From positions 24,358,751-24,422,750 of the forward strand of contig OZ012685.1 in NCBI GenBank assembly GCA_963942565.1: a stretch of DNA of 64,000 nucleotides. The letters run 5' to 3'. Position numbers and translations under genes: made by a program. Every line of letters begins with the position of its first letter. The first letter of the stretch is position 1. Shown here in pieces: positions 1 to 64,000 of this stretch. The DNA is from Maea johnstoni (lineage: Eukaryota > Annelida > Polychaeta > Spionida > Magelonidae). The notes under the pieces were generated by a model. The model did no database searches, was not told where the DNA came from, and saw only the letters and a list, made by a program, of their open reading frames with translations.

Positions 1-198
1 AAAACAAGAGCAATACTATAAAAAAAAATGTGAAACTAAATCCTTATCCCTTGAGCTATGATTGCATGCTCTTATACATGAAAAGAAAAGTAAGAGAAAT
101 TATTTAAAAACAAAAACAAAATCCTACATTGAAATTGATTGAACAGCATGGCCATGATGGCCTAAAAAACACACAAAAAACAATTCTACAATGCTTAC

Positions 199-26998
<26,800 letters not shown>

Positions 26999-27296
26999 TT
27001 TGACAGTTGTTTACGTCTGCTACCTCAGGTAATTTAAGTCAAATCTACAGAAATCAATATTACTTCCAAATGACGTTCATCGCACGGTGTCATTTAACAT
27101 CTTTTTATCCCGATGGCGCTTATCTGTGATGATCTAATCATCGTGTCTGCTGTTGTAAGTGATTTTTTCCAGGATGGTGTTTCTCCCGGTCAGAATTTGG
27201 AGAAGCCTAGAACGTTGCTAAGCGTTGCTAATCAAACACACGACCTCGCGAGCCTCTCTTTCAAATTTTGTAGCCTCGAAGTGAAACGTAAATAAA
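26999..27296. promoter_or_regulatory. Putative bidirectional promoter, dynein and PGS1
   Basis: The two start codons diverge with 298 bp between them. A forkhead-like TGTTTAC lies at 27008-27014. Two direct GTTGCTAA words, which resemble RFX (X-box) half-sites, lie at 27215-27222 and 27225-27232. FOXJ1 and RFX are the known activators of motile-cilia genes. No TATA box stands out. The motif matches are short and the binding is inferred. Confidence 0.5.
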
Positions 27297-55904
<28,608 letters not shown>

Positions 55905-56199
55905 GATGACAACAACTATCTAAAGAGCCCTTTGACTGAAGACCTTTGAGAGTGAAGACAGGGCGGTCCCACTTTGGGTGAAGTTTGTCACACAATTCTT
56001 CAAGAACTTCTTCTAAGGTGACGACAACGATCTAAAGAGACCTTTGACTGAAGATATTGCCTGTGACCTTTGAAAGTTAAGACAGGGTGGTCCCACTTTG
56101 AGTTAAGTTTGTCACATGATTCTTCAAAAACTTCTAAGATGACGACAACAATCTAAAGACACCTTTGACTGAAGATATTGCCCTCAAAAAGCCCTCAAC

Positions 56200-56880
56200 A
56201 GTGAACACTGAAGGCAAGCGCAATGCAGGAGTATCCAAAAGGAATTGGTGGAAAAGATCTGAAACCTGGACAGTAGAGATCATGAGTCAGAAATAATTAG
56301 TATAAAAGACATAATCATGAAACCCAAGCAGTATAAAAATGACATGACATTCATACTGTTGAGTGTAAAAAAGCCAACGTTTGCCAAGTGGATTTATTGA
56401 GTATAATTATAATGGGTCACTGTAGTAAATTTATTTGTAATCTCAAAAGACAATTGTTATAGTTTCACTGATACTCACATCAATGGAATATTATAAGCAA
56501 AAATGTTGATTTTGGTAACTGTTTTATCCATTTGACAATATATCAAGAATGAGAAAAATGACGTAACATAAGTACATGCACTCTTATGTGTGCAAGGAAT
56601 TGAAGAGTTGCTATGCACACCCTATCTATAAACAGCTAGAATGACTTGTATTATTCAGTACATGATTAGTATCTAAATAATGGTGTATTTCCAATGACTG
56701 ACTATTGAAGTCACTGTGAGTCCACTCCTTAATCTTTTAAATTGTATAATTTCCTGCCATCAGAGTGGTTCAAAGAGCCATTGTGTGGTTTATCTTATCT
56801 TACTCATTTTGGTTCTTTTTTGCTCTGCATCAGAATGGCATCATTGGCATGTACATCACCTTGAATCTTTGGTCCCAAAT
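56200..56880 (+). other. PGS1 3' flank
   Basis: Past the triplicated segment I see no gene and no clear repeat. The 3' untranslated region probably lies here; I could not fix a poly(A) site. Confidence 0.4.
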
Positions 56881-56889
56881 GCTACTACT

Positions 56890-57060
56890 GGTGAACTTGG
56901 ATATGACGGACTCATTGGGACCAGTAAAATTGGTCCGTCATGTGCAAAATCCGTCGTATACATATGACAAATACTTGATATGCATCGGACTGGGACCAAG
57001 CATTTTGTCCGTCATATGCAAAAATCTGTCGTACAGTGGTCCGTCATATCCAAGTTCACC
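56890..57060. mobile_element. Pogo/Tigger-type MITE with perfect ends
   Basis: GGTGAACTTGGATATGACGG and its exact complement at 57041-57060 form 22-bp perfect inverted repeats. The interior repeats GGTCCGTCAT and TGCAAAA words. Recent in look. Confidence 0.85.
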
Positions 57061-58168
57061 TTTATTGTCTTTCACAGATTAGCAAATCCTCAAAAAATGT
57101 GTCCATTAAGAAACTGATGTACTCGAAAAATCATTATTCATATCTCACATTTTTTTGGAGTTTTCCATAAATGAATAGTAAAGGAAGCCTTCCATATTGA
57201 TTTATATGTTGGAGGATTGTATATTCCCCACCTTTTCTACTATCCCTCTGGAGTTACTCATGATGACCTCTTACTAGCCTTGTCATAGGTAGCTTTGGCT
57301 ACCTATCATGCTAAGACAGAGTCTGATCTACCCAAATCTGGCCCTAAGGGTTCTAGAACAGGGTCTAAAAAATGGGCAATCATTTACTTTCATTTGCTGT
57401 CGTTTTCATAATCTATTTGCATTTGGAGTGCACAAATGGTATGACAACTATGAACATAACTCATCTAATACAACTATTATTTGAAAAATATTCAAAGAGA
57501 TTTTTAAAACCCTACAGGATCAGAGTTGTTGAGTTATTTCTGCGAGTCACTCAGGATTTGAGTACACTCCAGATTTGAATGGGTTAAGCTGCAGCAAATC
57601 ATATAATACTTGCAGTATATATCAACTTCTAATCGGTTTGCATGTTTCACAATATTTTCAGATAGAATTAGCGTTTCTCATTCATCACAAATACCAATCT
57701 ATAAAATGTTGTATCATACCACCTCTACGCACAATGATTATCCAGGGCTTATGGTTCCATTTGTCACAAATGGCCGAAATGGGTGTTAAACCTATAATGG
57801 TTAATGAAATTACTTGACTGTTAAAACTATATAGATATTGATTTCCAAATAAATGAAATCTAGTTATTTGCATGTTCTAAACTATTTCACAGTACTCATA
57901 TTTATTGTGGTCTGTTTTATCTTATTAGTATTGGCGTCGATGGAGGTTTCTGTTTTATATAACGTGTCATATTTTAATTTTGTTTTATATAATGTGTCAT
58001 ATTTTAATTTCATTTTGTGACAAATTTACTGCATGTCAAAAAAGATTTGGCTGCCTATTTAAGTAGGGTCACATTAAACAACCCTGAAGGTACCCTAGGA
58101 TATCAGTGTCAGCAGTGAAAGATTCCTTGATTGCATGTTATTAGCTATATGAAACCTTCAATACAAGC
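57061..58168. other. Spacer, nothing recognised
   Basis: AT-rich DNA. The only structure noted is a two-copy 32-bp tandem at about 57951-58013 (TTTTATATAA.GTGTCATATT). Confidence 0.5.
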
Positions 58169-59763
58169 TTAAAGGACAATTCCACCATGAATAAAACATG
58201 GGCCCAAATAGTGTATTAGGGTAAACTCGACTCATATCCAAGACTCCACAACTACCAACCTCCATATTAGAAGTTTATTGATGTTTTAAGTCATGTTTTG
58301 CCATGCATCTGGGGGCGGCCATTTTGAATCTAGATGTTGTGAGATTAGTTGCACAAGTGGTAGCATCAAGAAGCTGCCACAACCAGGCTGGGAGTGGGCC
58401 CTAATACATTGTGTCCTGTTTCTTCTGGTAGTAGGGACTTGACAGAGATCATATGACATGTTTATTGAGTTTACATGGACGCACTAGATTTGTAAAGTTT
58501 AAGATGTTAGAGTAAAATACTTACCCAATCCCATCGCTCTAGACCACATTCAGATAGTGCACTGATTGTAAATTATTGTTTGTTTGTACTGATTTACATT
58601 GTAATTGTTAAAAGGCAGGAAATGGTTAGTCGGGTAGATACCAACAATTGCAAGCACTTTCCTGAGTTGAAAACACCCTGGGGACTTCAGGTGCTCAGGA
58701 AACAGCCATCTCAACACAATTTTGTTGATTGCTATTACCATTGCAGGAAGTGAATCTGAGGAGCTAATAATCAATCAGTCATGTAATGCAATTGGCCTGG
58801 CTAGTACTGTCAATCTAAGGAACACTTTCCCTGATGGGTTTGCAAGTCTAGTTTTGGGATTTTAAAACTCTTAAGGGAAGTCATTTGATATCAACCTTTT
58901 CCAGCTGTCATACAAACAACCAAAATGACCCTGATGTTCAGGATATAGAATAAATAATCAACAAATTAAAGGGTCAGGCAGAAGCAAACGTATCCATTAC
59001 AGATGTTAAGTGCACTTTTATCTCTCTCCCTTTCTTAGCCATTGTATTGTACCCTCTAAAGAGAAATTGTCATCCAACAACTTGATGTAACAGATCTGGC
59101 CTTCTTTTTTGTGCGATCTGGGCCCTTTGTTTTCTCTCTTGTTGAATATGGCTCTGTGTGGTATTAATATTAAATGCTGTAGACGCTGCACCAGGTTTCA
59201 GGCATTTAAATCTCCTAAATCCAAGTCTTGTTTGTAGTTCAGCATCAAAACAAGATTCCTCAAAATGTTCATGACAAACTCTTTGGGCTTCACTAAATGA
59301 GTAGTTCTTCACTGTCCATCCTGTCCCAATGTTGAATAGCCATCCTGCTGCAAAATGCTTCTTTTCTGGTATAATCCTTGGGTTAGGAATGGAGAAAAGG
59401 GAAATCCCCTTTCCTTTTCCCTAGTCAGATCTGTTATATGGCATCCATAAGCAGCACAAATCACCATTTTCACAACATAGTTCTCCCAGTCTCATATGCA
59501 CACTATACAGTATGTGGCAGCTCTGCAGACAGGAAGTGTGTTTGTGACATCATGAACTGGCTGTCAGATGGATTCTGGCAGGGCATTGTGGGATACAATG
59601 GCGCCCATGGTGTTCAGCTGGGATGGCTGTTTGGGGGTGGTAATTAAGTGCAATTTCACAGGTAGGGAAGCCAAACAGTATTCAGGTGAACAGGGACAGT
59701 AAAGTACACATATCAAAGTATGTTCTCAGCATATAATAGCCTGAAGGTGTAATTGTCCTTTAA
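58169..59763 (-). mobile_element. Kolobok-like TTAA transposon, 1.6 kb, with THAP remnant
   Basis: Ends TTAAAGGACAATTCCACC and GGTGTAATTGTCCTTTAA are inverted, each closed by TTAA. TTAA targets together with a THAP-type DNA-binding domain are the hallmarks of Kolobok transposons. Only the THAP region (59070-59467, minus) is seen. The catalytic part of a transposase is not, so this is a deletion derivative. A related end is at 50590. Confidence 0.72.
59070..59467 (-). pseudogene. THAP zinc-finger domain, transposase N terminus remnant
   Basis: ATG at 59467-59465 opens MVICAAYGCHITDLTREKE (the C-x4-C pair of a THAP C2CH finger). The later half, from EKKHFAAGWLFNIG through RVCHEHFEESCF to RRFKCLKPGA, carries the C-x2-H pair and the closing L-K-P-G-A. 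The two halves are in different frames around 59375-59395. This could be one frameshift, or a short intron using the CCAAG acceptor there. The frame stops soon after a basic stretch. Confidence 0.75.
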
Positions 59764-60300
59764 CCCTTCCAATGCTAAGGATACTTTCATCTAGTGGTGG
59801 GACGATTGATCGCAAACTCGATTGCTCGGCTCGCTTTGGGCCGAGTTCCGATCAATCGAACTTGCCTTCCATCGCTCGATCTTTGCCGAGCGATAATGAA
59901 AATAAACACGACCAGACGGCCGCCATCTTGAATTATACGTTCGATCGGCAGGATACACTGTAACTCACTTCTGGAGTGGATTACAGTGTATAATCTCACA
60001 GAACCAGCGGAATTGGTAAGTAACATTGTTTATATGATTCCGTTTTATTGTATGCACTACATTGATACTTTATTTCAGGATGAAATTGATGCGTAGAGCA
60101 AGAATGTTTTAGTTTTTATAAATGCATAGTTTTGCCGTTATTGCGTATCAGGTGAACTACCAAATAATCGATTAATCGTTCGGCAATCTTGCCGAGCAAT
60201 CGAGCGGCAAAATTTCCACGATTCCCAGCACTACTTTCATCCAAAGCACAATGACACAAAGATTTTTGAAAAACATATAAACATTAAGGCATAATATAAT
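59760..60300 (+). mobile_element. TTAA-type MITE copy split by a hAT
   Basis: TTAACCCTTCCAATGCTAAGG at the left, then GCACAATGACACAAAGATTT after the hAT insert. The right part is truncated. It shares its TTAA with the right end of the Kolobok-like element. Confidence 0.72.
59792..60233. mobile_element. hAT non-autonomous element with exact target duplication
   Basis: Flanked by CTTTCATC at 59784-59791 and 60234-60241. Ends TAGTGGTGGGACGATTGATC and TTCCACGATTCCCAGCACTA. Subterminal ATTGCTCGG and CCGAGCAATCGAG are inverted. Confidence 0.92.
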
Positions 60301-60720
60301 TATGTGGATCTATAGATTTACGACATACCATGTCTTTCTAGCCATTTATCTTTAACCCTTCTACTAAGGTGTGATTTACTGGCAAGGGATACAGGAATCT
60401 CATTGTTAGCTTGTATTGTAACAAGTTAACCTCTACACAGCACAGTTATGCAGATCAGTAAATGAATAATTGAAGCAAAATATGTTGATGATATGTGCAG
60501 GGTAAAGTTGAAATGTATATGGATTATTTATGTATACATTTTGAAATAACATTATTTTAAAGATGCATTTGAATATTATACAAGAGTGAATAAATCATGT
60601 AGCTTGGTTGTTATACCACCCTGATTGGTGGAAGAACAAGTGAGAAGCCAGGGTGATATTGCCTTCCACCAATCACAGAAAGTGCTGTTCATGACATACC
60701 ATGTCTTTCTAGCCAATTAT

Positions 60721-60893
60721 TTAACCCTTCCAATGCTGCGGCTAATTTTGTAATAATATAATTAAACCCTGCCATGTTGGTATTCATATAAAAGCTCCTG
60801 CTGAGTACTCATATTCCGGGGTTTCAGTCATTTCCTAGGGTTTTTGCATCATTTTGTAATGGCCAAAGTAACCACCAGCTGCAAAAGGGTTAA
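60721..60893 (+). mobile_element. TTAA-type MITE copy, both ends intact
   Basis: TTAACCCTTCCAATGCTGCGG to CAGCTGCAAAAGGGTTAA: TTAA plus CCCTT and AAGGG at the two ends. This is the best copy of the family. An empty paralogous site lies at 60325-60410. Confidence 0.87.
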
Positions 60894-60974
60894 ACACTTT
60901 AAACTAAGGTATGATTTATTGGCCAGGGATACAGGGGGTTATAAATGGAGCACAAATAGGAGCTTCCTATACTC

Positions 60975-61190
60975 TCAATCCTTCTAATGCTGAGGCTACT
61001 TTCATCCAAATCACAATGACGCAAAGATTTTTGAAAACCAGCTAAGCCCTGTCATGTTGGTATTCATAAGATAGCTCTCGCTGAGAACTCTCAGATGAGT
61101 ACCCATATGCCAGTGTTTCAGTCCTTTCCCAGGATTTTTGCATCATTTTGTATTGGCCAATTTAGCCGCCAGCAGCATATAAGGTTTAAG
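60975..61190 (+). mobile_element. TTAA-type MITE copy, diverged ends
   Basis: Contains CTTCTAATGCTGAGGCTACT, GACGCAAAGATTTTTGAAAA and GGCCAATTTAGCCGCCAGCA, the full family body. The terminal TTAA sites are no longer exact. Confidence 0.75.
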
Positions 61191-61199
61191 TGTTAAGCT

Positions 61200-62308
61200 A
61201 TCCAGTGTATGATAGTTGTAAACAATTGGTTTATATATCACATTTCACTCTGGTCTTGCAAAAAGGGTAAAAACAATTATGCAAGAGGTTTGTCTTACAA
61301 GTGGTTAGGTACCACTTCCCCAAAGATATCATTTAGACAATTAAGTTGGACATTAAATGTCACAAAAATGGTGGTCATTTCTAAGGAAAGCCATTCAATC
61401 GATGGTGGAGTGTCCTCAATATTATTGTATATTTCTACAGAAGTAGTACCCTAAATTCAGGCACCTCCAAAATTCTCAATTTCGTTGTATCAACAGCCAA
61501 GAACCATAAAATACTGACAATACAATAACTTATTTTGTTGTACAGGGATATCTATTTGCAAGGACTTGCATCAGTTGCATGGCGTTCTCAAGGTGATAAA
61601 CAACAGCAAGGCTAATATAAGGCAACAACATTTATTCTGATGGTTATGATACAGCAATTAATTACAAGCAAATAAAGGAAAATTATACGTTGACAATATC
61701 TTGTTGCTTCATATAATTCCCCCTAGGTTTTCCTCTAGGCGAATGTCTCGTGTGTTGTTCCAGGGAGGCTATTGTAAACATCCTATACTATTGTGGTGGT
61801 CAAAACTGAAAAATAAAGGCAAACAAGAGTTCAAAAATTTGTTTATGAAAATATACAAACTAAGAAATAACAATCAGCATAGCATTACTTTATAATTGTA
61901 TACCTTACAACCAAGTGTTATTTTCCTTCTACTACTCTAGCCCTTATGGGCAGGACTGAATATCATCTGAAATTCTTTAGTTGAGGGACTTTGCATAGCC
62001 TTCATTGATACATCATTAAAAACCAAAAATGCCATCTATGTAATAAGTGCCTCTTTATCATTTTCCCTAAAAAAGAAGAGGAACAATGGATAGCTAAATA
62101 TTGCTGTTTAAAGAAATTTTCGTAATCAAACTAGAAGTGATTCCAGAAATCATACTCTCAAAATGAGAATAAGAGTGGTAAAATATCTTTACAAAGCCTT
62201 TGTAATTAGAGGCACTTCTCTGTACTTACTCAGTTGAATCAGGTTAATAACTTTTAATTTTGGTTCTCACATAAATAATGAGCTAAGAAGTACAATGTAT
62301 TTACCAAT
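61200..62308. other. Spacer and probable NDUFAB1 3' untranslated region
   Basis: No coding signal. On the minus strand an AATAAA signal lies at about 61629-61634, a possible end for NDUFAB1 transcripts. Confidence 0.4.
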
Positions 62309-63657
<1,349 letters not shown>

Positions 63658-63783
63658 CTAGAAGCAAAAACAAAAAAGAAATAACATTAAATACGGTTAG
63701 ATGTAGGATGAACTAGATTCATGAGCCAGCAGGCTTGATCATTTGTTTGGCTACTTTAATTTAGTCATATACAATAATGATAA

Positions 63784-63985
63784 AGGTTATCAGGGCTTGA
63801 AATGAGCTCCCTGACAACATCAAGGCTGCTGATAGTGTGCAAAACTTCAAGAAACAGCTGAAAACATTGCTATTTTGAAAGGAGTTTGATTGACTATATG
63901 GACCATGACAACTGTCCAATGACTCTAAAGCGCTTTTGAACATTATAGGTGGAAAGGGTGCTATATCAAATATCAATTATTATTG
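63784..63985 (+). mobile_element. LINE 3' end remnant
   Basis: The plus strand reads PDNIKAADSVQNFKKQLKTL, the usual C-terminal tail of non-LTR reverse transcriptases (pattern LPxxIRxAxSxxxFKxxLKTxLF). The Trp codon just before is a stop. It ends with GCTATATCAAATATCAATTATTATTG, typical of a CR1/L2-like 3' tail. The 5' part is missing, as usual after truncated insertion. Confidence 0.72.
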
Positions 63986-64000
63986 AAATTAAGAAAAAAA

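Noticed and set aside
27114-27155. ATGGCGCTTATC with a good start context and a GTAAGT donor, as an alternative PGS1 first exon (phase 0, could join the 49752 acceptor)
   Set aside because: The peptide is acidic and hydrophobic, unlike a presequence. The exon at 27297 fits the mitochondrial role better. It could still be an alternative transcript.

Overview
The window is nuclear DNA of an animal. It holds intron-rich genes with GT-AG introns, AT-rich spacers, long TA and CT microsatellites, and many short non-autonomous DNA transposons. The proteins are clearly metazoan: an axonemal outer-arm dynein heavy chain, mitochondrial PGS1 and mitochondrial acyl carrier protein. A marine invertebrate fits the compact exons and the hAT, Harbinger, TTAA-type and mariner-type MITE load, but the sequence alone does not fix the phylum.

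Layout. (1) Positions 199-26998, minus strand: 28 exons of a beta-class outer-arm dynein heavy chain (DNAH9/11/17 group, probably DNAH17). They run from the start codon through the tail, linker, AAA1, AAA2 and most of AAA3; the rest of the gene lies beyond the left edge. All exon phases join and give 2665 codons. (2) Positions 26999-27296: a short divergent promoter. (3) Positions 27297-55904, plus strand: PGS1, nine exons and 541 codons plus stop. Exon 1 is a short mitochondrial-presequence exon head-to-head with the dynein gene, and intron 1 is about 22 kb. (4) Positions 27362-49741: PGS1 intron 1, crowded with transposons (several hAT elements with 8-bp target duplications, a Harbinger-like element, TTAA-flanked elements, palindromes, segmental duplications and a 3.1-kb unclassified element set in TA repeats). 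(5) Positions 55829-56190: three tandem copies of the PGS1 terminal coding segment, one used and two in the 3' flank. (6) Positions 56200-61200: spacer with a pogo-type MITE and a stack of TTAA and hAT elements, including a 1.6-kb TTAA element that carries a broken THAP domain. (7) Positions 62309-63657, minus strand: the last three coding exons of NDUFAB1. Its first exon is not found. A LINE 3' tail lies near the right edge.

Roles. The dynein is the force-generating heavy chain of motile cilia and sperm flagella. PGS1 makes phosphatidylglycerophosphate, the committed step to cardiolipin, in mitochondria. NDUFAB1 is the mitochondrial acyl carrier protein and a complex I subunit. Dynein and PGS1 appear to share a promoter. 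DNAH17 and PGS1 are also neighbours in human (17q25), which supports the DNAH17 assignment.
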